Shown piece by piece: positions 16,358 to 25,321 of a DNA stretch of 64,000 nucleotides. The notes beneath the pieces were generated by a model. That model did no database searches. It was given only the letters and a program-made list of their open reading frames with translations, and was not told the origin of the DNA. Position numbers and translations under genes: made by a program. Position 1 is the first letter of the stretch; every line of letters begins with the position of its first letter. Where the stretch lies: assembly GCA_028292665.1 (NCBI GenBank), contig JAQGLW010000195.1, positions 1 through 64,000 on the forward strand. Direction: 5' to 3'. This DNA is from Herminiimonas sp. GTDB taxonomy: Bacteria > Pseudomonadota > Gammaproteobacteria > Burkholderiales > Burkholderiaceae_D.

Positions 16358-17914
16358 CTAGCTGCCGCGGTGACGCTTTTCCCATTTGCATTCGAGCGTA
16401 TCGAGCACTTCGCCCTGCGGATCGACGGTTTCCAGCTTGACGTCGAAACCCCATAGCCGCGCGACATGCTTCAATACTTCTTCGGTCTGCTGATTCAGCG
16501 GCCGGCGCTGAAACTGGGTATGCCGCAATGTCAGCGCACGGTCGTCATGCGTGTTGACCGACCACACCTGGATATTCGGTTCGCGATTGCCGAGGTTGTA
16601 CTGGTTGGCCAGTTGCTGCCGCACGTAACGGTAGCCGGCTTCGTCGTGAATTGCCGACACCGTCAGCTTCTCTTCCTGATCGTCGTCCAGAACCGCAAAG
16701 AAGTGGAAATCGCGAATCAGTTTGGGCGACAGATATTGCGCGATGAAGCTTTCATCCTTGAAGTTGCGCATCGCAAAATCGAGCGTTTTACGCCAGTCGC
16801 CGCCGGCGATGTCGGGAAACCAGTAGCGGTCTTCATCGGTCGGTTCTTCGCAGATGCGGCGGATATCCCGCATCATCGCAAACCCGAGCGCATACGGATT
16901 GATGCCGCTGTAATACGAACTGGTGATCGGCGGCTGATAGACCACGTTGGTATGGCTTTGCAAAAATTCCATCATGAAGCCGTCGCCGACGATGCCTTCG
17001 TCGTATAGCTGATTGAGAATCGTGTAATGCCAGAACGTGGCCCAGCCTTCGTTCATCACCTGGGTCTGGCGCTGCGGATAAAAATATTGCGAAATCTTGC
17101 GCGTGATGCGGACGATCTCGCGCTGCCACGGCTCCAGCAGCGGAGCCGATTTCTCGATGAAATACAACAGGTTTTCCTGCGGCTCCGATGGAAAGCGATG
17201 CGGATCGCTGTCGTCGGCCGCTGCCGCTTCCTTGCGGCGCGGCAGCGTGCGCCACAAGTCGTTGATCTGCGTCTGCAAATAGGCTTCGCGCTCGTTCTGA
17301 CGCGCATTTTCTTCCGCCAGCGACAGCTTGGCCGGGCGCTTGTAGCGGTCGACGCCGTAGTTTTGCAGCGCATGACACGAGTCGAGCAGCAGTTCGACCG
17401 CTTCGACGCCGTGCCGCCGTTCGCATTCGGCGATGTAATTCTTGGCGAACAGCATGTAATCGATGATCGCTTCCGCATCGGTCCAGGTGCGGAACAGGTA
17501 GTTGCCCTTGAAGAACGAGTTGTGTCCGTACGCCGCGTGCGCAATCACCAGCGTCTGCATCATCAGGCTGTTTTCTTCCATCAGATACGCAATGCACGGA
17601 TCGGAGTTGATCACGATCTCGTAAGCCAGGCCCATCTGGCCGCGCTTGTAGCTTTTTTCAGTCGACAGGAAATGCTTGCCGAACGACCAGTGGCTGTACG
17701 ACACCGGCATGCCGACCGATGCATAGGCATCCATCATTTGCTCGGCCGTGATGATTTCGAGCTGATTCGGATAGGTGTCGAGCCCGAAATTCTCCGCGAC
17801 GCGGCGGATTTCTTCGTGCGCCTGCTCGATCAGATCGAAGGTCCATTCCGACTGATCAGGCAGGCGGCGCTGCCTGCCTGATGATTCGCTGTTTTTTTCG
17901 ATGACTTTGATCAT
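16358..17914 (-). CDS. spoVR: SpoVR family protein
   Basis: A 518-residue SpoVR/YcgB family protein. Recognisable blocks are WTFDLIEQAHEEIRRVAENFGLDTYPNQ near the N-terminus, SYSHWSFGKHF, the long AHAAYGHNSFFKGN block, VMNEGWATFWHY and YYSGINPYALGFAMMRDI; E. coli YcgB is about 510 residues. First named for a cortex defect in Bacillus sporulation, it occurs in many non-sporulating proteobacteria, nearly always with PrkA and YeaH, and is linked to general stress. Its biochemical activity is not established. Its ATG overlaps the stop of yeaH by 4 bp (ATGA), so the two are translationally coupled. It is the last gene of the prkA-yeaH-spoVR unit and is followed at once by a large palindrome. Confidence 0.93.
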   Translation of the reverse strand: MIKVIEKNSESSGRQRRLPDQSEWTFDLIEQAHEEIRRVAENFGLDTYPNQLEIITAEQMMDAYASVGMPVSYSHWSFGKHFLSTEKSYKRGQMGLAYEIVINSDPCIAYLMEENSLMMQTLVIAHAAYGHNSFFKGNYLFRTWTDAEAIIDYMLFAKNYIAECERRHGVEAVELLLDSCHALQNYGVDRYKRPAKLSLAEENARQNEREAYLQTQINDLWRTLPRRKEAAAADDSDPHRFPSEPQENLLYFIEKSAPLLEPWQREIVRITRKISQYFYPQRQTQVMNEGWATFWHYTILNQLYDEGIVGDGFMMEFLQSHTNVVYQPPITSSYYSGINPYALGFAMMRDIRRICEEPTDEDRYWFPDIAGGDWRKTLDFAMRNFKDESFIAQYLSPKLIRDFHFFAVLDDDQEEKLTVSAIHDEAGYRYVRQQLANQYNLGNREPNIQVWSVNTHDDRALTLRHTQFQRRPLNQQTEEVLKHVARLWGFDVKLETVDPQGEVLDTLECKWEKRHRGS

Positions 17915-19197
17915 TTCGGCTGCTTCTTGAACAGTTCGCGGAATACCGGATAAATATCGGCCGGCGCCTCGATTTTCTGCATTGCAAAATGCGGATGATG
18001 ATTCAGTATCTGCGTGTATTCATGCCACAGATTTTGCGGTTCGCCGTCGGTGATTTCAACGTACGCGAAATACTGCACCGCCGGCATCACGGTATTGATC
18101 AGCAACTGGCGGCAGCTGACGGAATCCTTGTCCCAGTTGTCGCCGTCCGATGCCTGCGCGACATATACATTCCAGTCGGTGCTCGAATAACGCTCGTGCA
18201 GGATCCTGGTCAGCAGATGCAGCGCCGACGACACCACGGTGCCGCCCGATTCGCGCGAGTTGAAGAATTCATTCTCGTCGACCTCCGTCGCTGACGTGTG
18301 ATGACGGATGAAGACAACGTCGATCTTGTCGTAGGCGCGCGCCAGGAACAGGTACAGCAGTATGAAAAACCGCTTGGCGGTTTCCTTCTTGGTCTGATCC
18401 ATCGAACCGGACACATCCATGATGCAGAACATCACGGCCTTGGTCGATGGCTTGGGCACCTTGATCCGGTTGCTGTAGCGCAGGTCGAATGGATCGATAA
18501 ACGGAATCGCCTGCAGCCGGGCGCGCAGATCGTCGATCTCGCGCTTGAGTTTGAGTACGGCCGGATTCTCTTCCGGCACGATCAGCAGCAATTGCTCGAG
18601 TTCCTGCTCCGCCTGCTCCAAACGCTTTTTCGACTTGCCGCCGACCGCGATGCGCCGCCCCAGCGCGCCGCGCAACGAGCGCAGCACATGGATGTTGGCG
18701 GGCGTGCCGGATACCGTGTAACCGGCGCGCTGCGTCTTGAAGTCGGTGATCGAGGCGAGTTGCGTCTTGATCATGTTCGGCAGTTCGAGATCCTCGAAGA
18801 AATAATTCATGAACTCTTCGCGGGTCAATTCGAACACGAAGTCGTCCTGCGTCGTCTCGTCGCTGTTGCCTGCATTGCCCTTGCCGGAACCCGAACCGCC
18901 TTTCGGGCGCTGAACCTTGTCCCCTTTCAGATAATCCTTGTTGCCGGGACTGACTGTTTCCCAGACACCGCCGCGAGTATGGCCGAAGCTTGGCTCGTTG
19001 ACATCCTTGGATGGAATCGACACCTTCTCGCCATTGGCAATGTCGGTGATGGAACGGCCTTTTATTGCTTGTGCAACAGCCTGCTTGATCTGCCCCTTGT
19101 AACGCCTTAGAAAGCGGTCGCGGTTGACGGCGGATTTGTTCTTGCTTTGCAAACGTCGATCGATGAGGTAAGTCAATATGGTCTCCTGCTCGCGCAA
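17911..19197 (-). CDS. yeaH: YeaH/YhbH family protein (DUF444)
   Basis: A 428-residue DUF444 protein (E. coli YeaH is 427). The N-terminus YLIDRRLQSKNKSAVNRDRFLRRYK is the family signature; an acidic/glycine-rich linker (GGSGSGKGNAGNSDE) follows; the C-terminal half is a von Willebrand A-like domain with the MIDAS motif DVSGSMD in MFCIMDVSGSMD. VWA proteins paired with AAA+ ATPases often act as adaptors, and here the AAA+ partner would be PrkA encoded just upstream. The stop overlaps the start of spoVR by 4 bp. A 249-bp gap with two hairpins separates it from prkA, so expression may be uncoupled from prkA in part. Confidence 0.93.
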   Translation of the reverse strand: MREQETILTYLIDRRLQSKNKSAVNRDRFLRRYKGQIKQAVAQAIKGRSITDIANGEKVSIPSKDVNEPSFGHTRGGVWETVSPGNKDYLKGDKVQRPKGGSGSGKGNAGNSDETTQDDFVFELTREEFMNYFFEDLELPNMIKTQLASITDFKTQRAGYTVSGTPANIHVLRSLRGALGRRIAVGGKSKKRLEQAEQELEQLLLIVPEENPAVLKLKREIDDLRARLQAIPFIDPFDLRYSNRIKVPKPSTKAVMFCIMDVSGSMDQTKKETAKRFFILLYLFLARAYDKIDVVFIRHHTSATEVDENEFFNSRESGGTVVSSALHLLTRILHERYSSTDWNVYVAQASDGDNWDKDSVSCRQLLINTVMPAVQYFAYVEITDGEPQNLWHEYTQILNHHPHFAMQKIEAPADIYPVFRELFKKQPK

Positions 19198-19446
19198 CTA
19201 CCGCGAATCGGACCATCGCGTCCGGATCACGGCAAAACTGACTACTGAGCATTCATGAAAAATCACACCCGCCATTCCGGCCGTCGTCCTCTCCAATTCC
19301 TCTCCTTCGGGAAAAGGAACGGGATGAGAGCCGAAACCCAGAGGCGTCCGTTGCAAGACACTGAATCCCGGCTTTCGCCGGGATGAAAATGTTCTGCCGG
19401 ATTTTTCGCTTGTACAAATGGCAAACTCCGTTGAGCGCCTATCCCG
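19198..19446 (-). repeat. Hairpin-bearing spacer between prkA and yeaH
   Basis: It carries TCCCGGC-TTTC-GCCGGGA (19366-19383), a sequence of the kind often scattered between genes in proteobacteria, and a second hairpin around CTCCTTCGGGAAAAGGA near 19300. Neither has a T-run on the minus strand. They may process or attenuate the prkA transcript. Confidence 0.5.
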
Positions 19447-21369
19447 TTACGACGACTTCCTCACGCGCAGATACCACTCGCACAACAGCCGCACCTGCTT
19501 GGCCGTATAGCCTTTCGCCACCATCCGCGAAACAAATTCCTTGTGCTTGTTGGCATCGTCCGCGCTGGCTTTCGCGTTGAATGAAATCACCGGCAGCAAT
19601 TCTTCGGTATTCGAGAACATCTTCTTCTCGATCACGCTTCTGAATTTTTCGTATCCGGTCCACGCCGGGTTTTTTCCGGCATTTTGCGCGCGCGTCCGCA
19701 ATACGAAGTTGACGATTTCATTGCGGAAGTCTTTCGGATTCGAAATACCGGCCGGCTTCTCGATTTTCTCCAGCTCGTTGTTCAGCGAATCGCGATTGAA
19801 GCTCTCGCCGGTGTCGGGATCGCGGAATTCCTGATCCTGAATCCAGAAATCGGCAAACGTCACGTAGCGATCGAAAATATTCTGGCCGTATTCGGAATAG
19901 CTTTCCAGATAGGCAGTCTGGATTTCCTTGCCGATGAACTCGACATAACGCTGCGCCAGATATTCCTTGATGTACGATAAATACTTCTGTTCGGTTTCCG
20001 GCGGGAACTGTTCGCGCCCGACCTGCTGTTCCAGCACATACAGCAAATGCACCGGGTTGGCCGCGACTTCGGTGCTGTCGAAGTTGAATACCTTGGACAG
20101 TATCTTGAACGCAAAGCGCGTCGACAATCCATTCATGCCCTCATCGACACCGGCATAGTCGCTGTATTCGTGCTTCGATTTCGCCTTCGGATCGGTGTCT
20201 TTCAGGTTTTCGCCGTCATAGACCTGCATCTTGCTGTAGACGCTCGAGTTTTCCGGAACTTTCAGGCGCGACAGGACCGCAAATTGCGCCATCATCTTCA
20301 GTGTGCCGGGCGCGCAAGGCGCTTTCGAAAGCGAGGAGTTGCGCACCAGCTTGTCGTAAATCTTGATCTCGTCGGTCACGCGCAGGCAGTACGGCACTTT
20401 GACGATATAGATGCGATCGAGGAACGCTTCATTGTTCTTGTTGTTCTTGAACGCCTTCCATTCCGACTCGTTCGAGTGCGCCAATACCATGCCGTCGAAC
20501 GGAATCGCGCCGAAACCTTCGGTGCCTTTGTAGTTGCCTTCCTGGGTGGCGGTCAGCAACGGGTGCAGCACCTTGATCGGCGCCTTGAACATTTCGACGA
20601 ATTCCAGCATGCCCTGGTTGGCCAGGCACAAGCCGCCGGAATAGCTGTACGCATCCGGATCGTCCTGCGAATATTCTTCCAGCTTGCGGATATCGACCTT
20701 GCCGACCAGCGATGAAATATCCTGGTTGTTTTCATCGCCCGGTTCTGTTTTCGCAACGGCAATCTGTTTCAGCACCGATGGATAACGCTTGACGACGCGG
20801 AACTGATTGATGTCGCCGTTGAATTCATGCAGGCGCTTGACGGCCCACGGGCTCGGAATGGTGCGCAGATAGCGGCGCGGAATTCCGTAATCCTCTTCCA
20901 GGATCACACCGTCTTCGGCTTCATTGAACAGGCCGAGCGGCGATTCATTGACCGGCGAACCCTTGATGCAATAGAACGGCACATGTTCCATCAGCGATTT
21001 TAGTTTTTCGGCAATCGACGATTTTCCGCCGCCGACCGGTCCCAACAGGTAAAGAATCTGTTTGCGTTCTTCCAGGCCTTGCGCGGCATGGCGGAAATAG
21101 GCCACCACCTGCTCGATCACTTCTTCGGTGCCGTAGAACTCGCGAAACGCCGGATATATCTTGATGACCTTGTTGGCGAAAATTCGCGACAGCCGCGAAT
21201 CGTGCCGTGTGTCGATCAGTTCCGGCTCGCCGATTGCAGCAAGCATTCTTTCAGCGGCGCTTGCATAAACGAGGCGATCGCTTTTGCATAATTCGAGGTA
21301 TTCCTGCAAAGAAAATTCTTCTTCGCGAGTTCGTTCATATCGTGCTGCGTAATTGTCGAAGATTTTCAT
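19447..21369 (-). CDS. prkA: PrkA family serine protein kinase
   Basis: A 640-residue PrkA/YeaG protein (E. coli YeaG is 644). An AAA+ domain with Walker A GPVGGGKS lies in the N-terminal third and a C-terminal PrkA kinase-like domain follows. The start ATG 21369 gives the invariant N-terminus MKIFDNYAARYERTREEEF and has AAAGGA ten bases upstream; an in-frame ATG at 21465 would add 32 residues with no family match. The E. coli homologue is under nitrogen-starvation and stationary-phase control and forms a signalling set with YeaH and YcgB. Whether the family works as a kinase, an AAA+ protease or both is debated. First gene of the unit; about 930 bp of AT-rich non-coding DNA lies upstream, enough for complex control. 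Confidence 0.95.
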   Translation of the reverse strand: MKIFDNYAARYERTREEEFSLQEYLELCKSDRLVYASAAERMLAAIGEPELIDTRHDSRLSRIFANKVIKIYPAFREFYGTEEVIEQVVAYFRHAAQGLEERKQILYLLGPVGGGKSSIAEKLKSLMEHVPFYCIKGSPVNESPLGLFNEAEDGVILEEDYGIPRRYLRTIPSPWAVKRLHEFNGDINQFRVVKRYPSVLKQIAVAKTEPGDENNQDISSLVGKVDIRKLEEYSQDDPDAYSYSGGLCLANQGMLEFVEMFKAPIKVLHPLLTATQEGNYKGTEGFGAIPFDGMVLAHSNESEWKAFKNNKNNEAFLDRIYIVKVPYCLRVTDEIKIYDKLVRNSSLSKAPCAPGTLKMMAQFAVLSRLKVPENSSVYSKMQVYDGENLKDTDPKAKSKHEYSDYAGVDEGMNGLSTRFAFKILSKVFNFDSTEVAANPVHLLYVLEQQVGREQFPPETEQKYLSYIKEYLAQRYVEFIGKEIQTAYLESYSEYGQNIFDRYVTFADFWIQDQEFRDPDTGESFNRDSLNNELEKIEKPAGISNPKDFRNEIVNFVLRTRAQNAGKNPAWTGYEKFRSVIEKKMFSNTEELLPVISFNAKASADDANKHKEFVSRMVAKGYTAKQVRLLCEWYLRVRKSS

Positions 21370-22300
21370 TTGGACGCGTCCTTTGATGTGAATCCACCGG
21401 TAATTTTCTGCCGGATTCAGATGCTGCATTTCTACATCGCAATTTAATAATACGCGCTCTTTCATCGCATCCGCTACATAATTTGCTGAAAAAAATGATT
21501 AATTTTGAGATGCGTTACATAGATGAAAACAGAGATGCCGATATAGCATTATCGGCTCTGCAATGAATGACGATATCCATTGAAAAATCTTGTTTGCATG
21601 TCTAAAATTATTTTTATGTACCGCCATCAATTGATGACAGGGAAAGCGCATACTTGAAATTCATTTGCGTTTTTCATAAACCAGGCGATTGCTTTTCCGC
21701 ACTGCATACCGATCGCTGTTACGTTGCAATCCTGCGGCAGAATTGATGGCAAGCCGGACGCATCGTCTTTATTAAAACTCCGGCGGCATGTCAATTTCCA
21801 TGACCGATCATCCTTCCTTCGCCACCTGTTGCCATTTCAAATGAATCGCATGCGAGGAGCAATGGCAGCAGTCGCGTCCGATTGCTGTCGTTGTCGCCAA
21901 ACCGCAACGAATGCGGCATCAAAAAACTGAAGTGCGATCGACGGCCTCATTTTTCACGCATTCTTCATTCGAATTCCCATGCAACTTTCGATGAAGCCGC
22001 TGCTTGACCACCGGCAGAGTCAATCGCGCAGTCGACCTCATATTTGCGTTGCCTGCCTGCACAGAGAGCAATTGCGATTCGCAAAATGACAACGGGGCCG
22101 GCGACAATCTGCCGCCGGATTAGCATATAAGCAAGAGCCCCGCTATAATCCGCATAACAATTTTTCGCGGCAGCGCATGCAATCGACATTTGCGCTTTGT
22201 CACTGCACTTGCTGTCGCGGCGATTTATTGTTTGAACTTTGTGGATGATCACTCCACCGAACATCGCCGGACGATTTGCCGGCGTTATTATCAAGACGAA
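21370..22300. other. ~930-bp AT-rich divergent region between prkA and the SET-domain gene
   Basis: Visibly richer in A/T than its surroundings and without a protein-like frame. I looked for a sigma-54 site for prkA and found none I would defend. It has an interrupted repeat GCCGAT...ATCGGC near 21540-21560, and TATAAT at 22144-22149 pointing toward the SET gene without a good -35. Confidence 0.45.
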
Positions 22301-22807
22301 ATGAACCGCTCCCGATACGCAGAACTCCCATCTCATGATCGCATCCCGGCAATTGCCGTCAGACATTCATCAATTCACGGTAGAGGCGTATTTGCCACCC
22401 GCAAGATCGCGGCTGGCGCCCGCATCGCCGAATACGAAGGGGAACGCATTACCGTAAAACAGGCCGAGAAACGCGCCGATTCCGATCCGGACAATCCTTG
22501 CCATACGTTTTATTTCAGCTTGGATAACGGAAAAATGATCGACGGCGCCGTCGGCGGCAACGATACCCGCTGGATTAATCATTGTTGCGCGCCGAATTGC
22601 GAAGCAAGGGAAGAAGACGGCCGAATCTTCATTCACGCATTGCGCGACATACTTCGCGGAGAAGAGCTCAATTACGATTATGGATTGATTGTTACCGAGC
22701 GCCACACACCGGCCGTCAAACGCGATTACGCATGCCTGTGCGGTGCAAGCACCTGCCGTCATACGATGCTGGCGCCGAAGCGCAAGGCAAGCCGCCCCAA
22801 GGCATAG
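22301..22807 (+). CDS. SET domain-containing protein (candidate protein-lysine methyltransferase)
   Basis: A 168-residue compact SET protein. Motifs in order: HGRGVFATRKIAAGARIAEYEGE, the SAM-binding/catalytic DTRWINHCCAPNC (the NHxCxPNC box), ELNYDYG with the catalytic tyrosine, and a post-SET zinc site CLCGASTC. All catalytic elements are present, so it could methylate a lysine on a protein; the target is unknown. Bacterial SET proteins are usually thought to have been acquired from eukaryotes, and some act on ribosomal or histone-like proteins. I chose ATG 22301 since the 37 residues before it in frame are not SET-like; the ribosome site is weak (AAGACG). Single gene with a strong terminator. 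Confidence 0.85.
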   Translation: MNRSRYAELPSHDRIPAIAVRHSSIHGRGVFATRKIAAGARIAEYEGERITVKQAEKRADSDPDNPCHTFYFSLDNGKMIDGAVGGNDTRWINHCCAPNCEAREEDGRIFIHALRDILRGEELNYDYGLIVTERHTPAVKRDYACLCGASTCRHTMLAPKRKASRPKA

Positions 22808-22847
22808 GCTGTTGCCCGGCCGCAGCCGCAAGCGGCGGAAGGATCGA

Positions 22848-22892
22848 GCATGACGGCCATCCGGCTTCTGCCGGATGGCCGTCATGCTTTTT
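22848..22892 (+). terminator. Strong intrinsic terminator of the SET gene
   Basis: An 18-bp perfect stem GCATGACGGCCATCCGGC (22848-22865), loop TTCT, complementary arm 22870-22887, then TTTTT. It lies 40 bp after the stop. Confidence 0.92.
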
Positions 22893-23206
22893 CAATCCAA
22901 CCCGCCGATCAACTCTTCGATTCTGATTTCAGCCTGCTCATGTTCGACGCGCCTTTGGTCGACGCATTGCAGCCTATGCCGTCGCTACAAGCGACCATAT
23001 GATCAAGTGACTATATGGTATGGGCGATTTATCGACATGTTCTGTTGTCTCTTCGCCCATGGCGCGATGATGGGTAATATATATCCATCGAAAAGCAAGA
23101 TATTTCAAAGGCTTATAACTGATATTCAAAACAGGAATTGGATTAATGACTTTTGTTTTCTTATACTCCGTCCGTCTCTTCTATGTCTCCTCTTTGATAT
23201 AGATTC
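22893..23206 (+). other. AT-rich gap, possible small RNA locus
   Basis: No protein-like frame. It contains ACCATAT-N12-ATATGGT (22994-23019), an operator-like dyad, and ends in an orphan terminator (next entry). A short untranslated transcript is possible; I cannot name a promoter with confidence. Confidence 0.3.
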
Positions 23207-23234
23207 AAGCCTGCTCTTCGAGCGGGCTTTTTTT
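23207..23234 (+). terminator. Orphan intrinsic terminator
   Basis: AAGCCTGCTC (23207-23216), loop TTC, GAGCGGGCTT and a seven-T run. No gene on the plus strand lies within 300 bp upstream after the SET gene's own terminator, so it probably ends a small RNA. Confidence 0.75.
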
Positions 23235-23429
23235 ATATCCGGCGCTTATATTCAACTTCATTCATTACCCGGCCCATCGCCGATTTTTTCCATCCTTGGT
23301 TTATGTAAATCGTTGTCCTGTTCCGATCAAGCTTTTCACAGCGTCCGTTTTTGCGGCGATGGCAGAAATTTTTCGGAATAGTCACACCTGCATGCTTCGG
23401 ATCATCAATGCCTTCCGCATCTATCTTGA

Positions 23430-23725
23430 TTAGCCGACACCGTTCAGCGAACGGAGACAGCGTCCTTGATGAAACTCCGTGTTGTGCCGGCCTGCCGGAT
23501 ATGAAGCATTGCAAGATACCCGCCCGGCTTCGACCGCAATCGGCACAAAGTCGATCAGGTCGGCAATCGGCGCCGTCGGCAGTTCGCCACGTCCGATGCT
23601 GCTGAGGAATTCCAGCCCTGTCCGTTCACGAAGCTGCTCTCTGGTTGCAACGCCGGACGCGGAAAGCGCCGCCCGCATTGCAGCTTCATGGCCTGCCAGA
23701 CATCCGTGGTTTCCCGGGAATTCAT
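23430..23725 (-). pseudogene. Remnant of a PaaI-type hotdog thioesterase
   Basis: The minus-strand frame from about 23690 to 23490 reads RTGLEFLSSIGRGELPTAPI, then a DLIDF...VEAGRV stretch. This matches the N-terminal third of PaaI-like acyl-CoA thioesterases, which continue with HYNPIG.VHGG. Here the frame runs into GRHNTEFHQGRCLRSL and stops, so the catalytic Gly-Gly helix and the rest of the hotdog fold are missing. A plausible start (ATG 23725, with GAGGTG upstream) is in another frame, so a frameshift near the 5' end is also likely. I read it as a truncated, decayed gene. Confidence 0.5.
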
Positions 23726-23939
23726 TGTTTCACCTCGATTTGCAAAAGTTTTCGAGAAAAGGAATTTTTAAAGCACCGGCAATTTATGTGCATACACACT
23801 ATAATCCATTCACGAATTTATATGTATATGCATATTAATATGACCGATTTTTGCGCTGACCGTCGATACGCCATATGCGGTCCGACTCTTTCATCCCGAT
23901 ATCGCACTGATACAATTCTTTCATTTGACGAGTGTTCCG

Positions 23940-25187
23940 ATGCCAAACCAGACTGAACTCACTCCACGCGCGGCATGGATGCTGATGCTTGCGGCAGCCG
24001 CGATCCTGATGATCACGATGGGCGCGCGCCAGACGACCGGACTGTTCGTATCGCCGATCAATACGTCGACACGGTTGGGAATCGTGTCGATCAGTTTTGC
24101 GATCGCGATCGGCCAATTCGTCTGGGGCGCCGCGCAGCCTGTATTCGGCGCGATCGCCGACAAATACGGTTCGGTTCGGGTCATCATTGCAGGAGCGGTA
24201 ATGCTGGCGGTCGGCACCGCGCTGACGCCGTTCATGCATTCTCAATGGAGCCTGATGCTGACGATGGGCATCTTGAGCGCGGCCGGCGCCGGCGCCGGCA
24301 GTTTCTCGATTTTGATCGGCGCGACCTCGCAGCGCCTGCCGGCCGAGCGGCGCGCATTCGCGGCCGGCTTCATCAATGCCGGCGGTTCGTTCGGCCAATT
24401 CGTATTTGCGCCGTTGATGCAGGCGATCATCAGCACGACAGGCTGGGTTGCCGCAATGCTGACGATGGCGGTCACGACACTGTTCACCATTCCGCTCGCA
24501 TGGCCGTTACGCAAGCGTGCCGCGACTTTATCCATGCCGTCGTCCGTCCCATCGGCCGAGCCGGCATCCATCGGACTCGGGCGGCAAATCCGCATTGCAT
24601 TGCGCGACCCGAGCTATCTTTGCCTGCATGCCGGATTCTTTACCTGCGGCTTCCATATCGCATTCCTTGTCACGCATCTGCCGGGCGAAGTCGCGCTGTG
24701 CAGTTTGCCGGCAGGCGTATCGGCAACCGCGCTGGCGCTGATCGGGCTGTTCAATATCGCCGGCAGCCTGACCGCCGGTGCGCTGTCGTCGCGTTACAGG
24801 ATGAAGCATTTGCTGGTGCTGATGTATGCCAGCCGCGCAGTGATCATCGTGCTATATCTGCTCGCGCCCAAGACTGCGTGGACTTTTTATATTTTCGCCG
24901 CCGCGCTCGGCTTTACCTGGCTGGCCACCGTGCCGCCGACAGCGGGACTGGTCGGCAAACTGTTCGGCACCCGGTATCTGGCAACGCTGTTCGGATTGAC
25001 GCTGCTGTCGCATCAGATCGGCGGCTTCTTCGGTGCATGGCTTGGCGGACTGTCTTTCGCGCGATACGGCGATTACACATGGATGTGGTATGCGGATATC
25101 GTGCTTGCGGCGGCGGCGGCACTGGTGAATCTGCCGATCCGTGAAGCACGCATCGCACCCAGGCCGGTTGCGGTAGCGGCGCCATGA
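23940..25187 (+). CDS. MFS transporter
   Basis: A 415-residue major facilitator superfamily protein with about 12 hydrophobic helices. The loop after helix 2 has GAIADKYGSVRV, the MFS signature A (G...DR.GRR-like), and the middle of the protein (about 190-215) is the long hydrophilic loop between the two halves. The N-terminal helix has MGARQTTGLFVSPI and the C-terminal half GLTLLSHQIGGFFGAWLGG; this pattern is that of the oxalate/formate and monocarboxylate-like MFS group, but the substrate cannot be assigned. ATG 23940 is used; an in-frame TTG at 23925 is not needed. The upstream region is AT-rich and holds the decayed thioesterase on the other strand. Confidence 0.88.
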   Translation: MPNQTELTPRAAWMLMLAAAAILMITMGARQTTGLFVSPINTSTRLGIVSISFAIAIGQFVWGAAQPVFGAIADKYGSVRVIIAGAVMLAVGTALTPFMHSQWSLMLTMGILSAAGAGAGSFSILIGATSQRLPAERRAFAAGFINAGGSFGQFVFAPLMQAIISTTGWVAAMLTMAVTTLFTIPLAWPLRKRAATLSMPSSVPSAEPASIGLGRQIRIALRDPSYLCLHAGFFTCGFHIAFLVTHLPGEVALCSLPAGVSATALALIGLFNIAGSLTAGALSSRYRMKHLLVLMYASRAVIIVLYLLAPKTAWTFYIFAAALGFTWLATVPPTAGLVGKLFGTRYLATLFGLTLLSHQIGGFFGAWLGGLSFARYGDYTWMWYADIVLAAAAALVNLPIREARIAPRPVAVAAP

Positions 25188-25321
25188 AAAAAGCCGGCGT
25201 TATTTGAGGGCCGAAAATCATCGGATGGCATTCGATTAAACCTGTTGCGCAGTTGAATTAACGATGCACAGTGCGCTATCATCGTTCAATCCTGCCGATA
25301 CGAAACAAAAAATCCGAGAAA

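Noticed and set aside
21370-22300. Sigma-54 promoter for prkA
   Set aside because: No TGGCAC-N5-TTGC match on the minus strand that I could defend.
22875-23381. 168-codon frame after the SET gene
   Set aside because: Starts inside the terminator stem, reads through the second terminator and has Cys/Ser-rich text unlike a protein.
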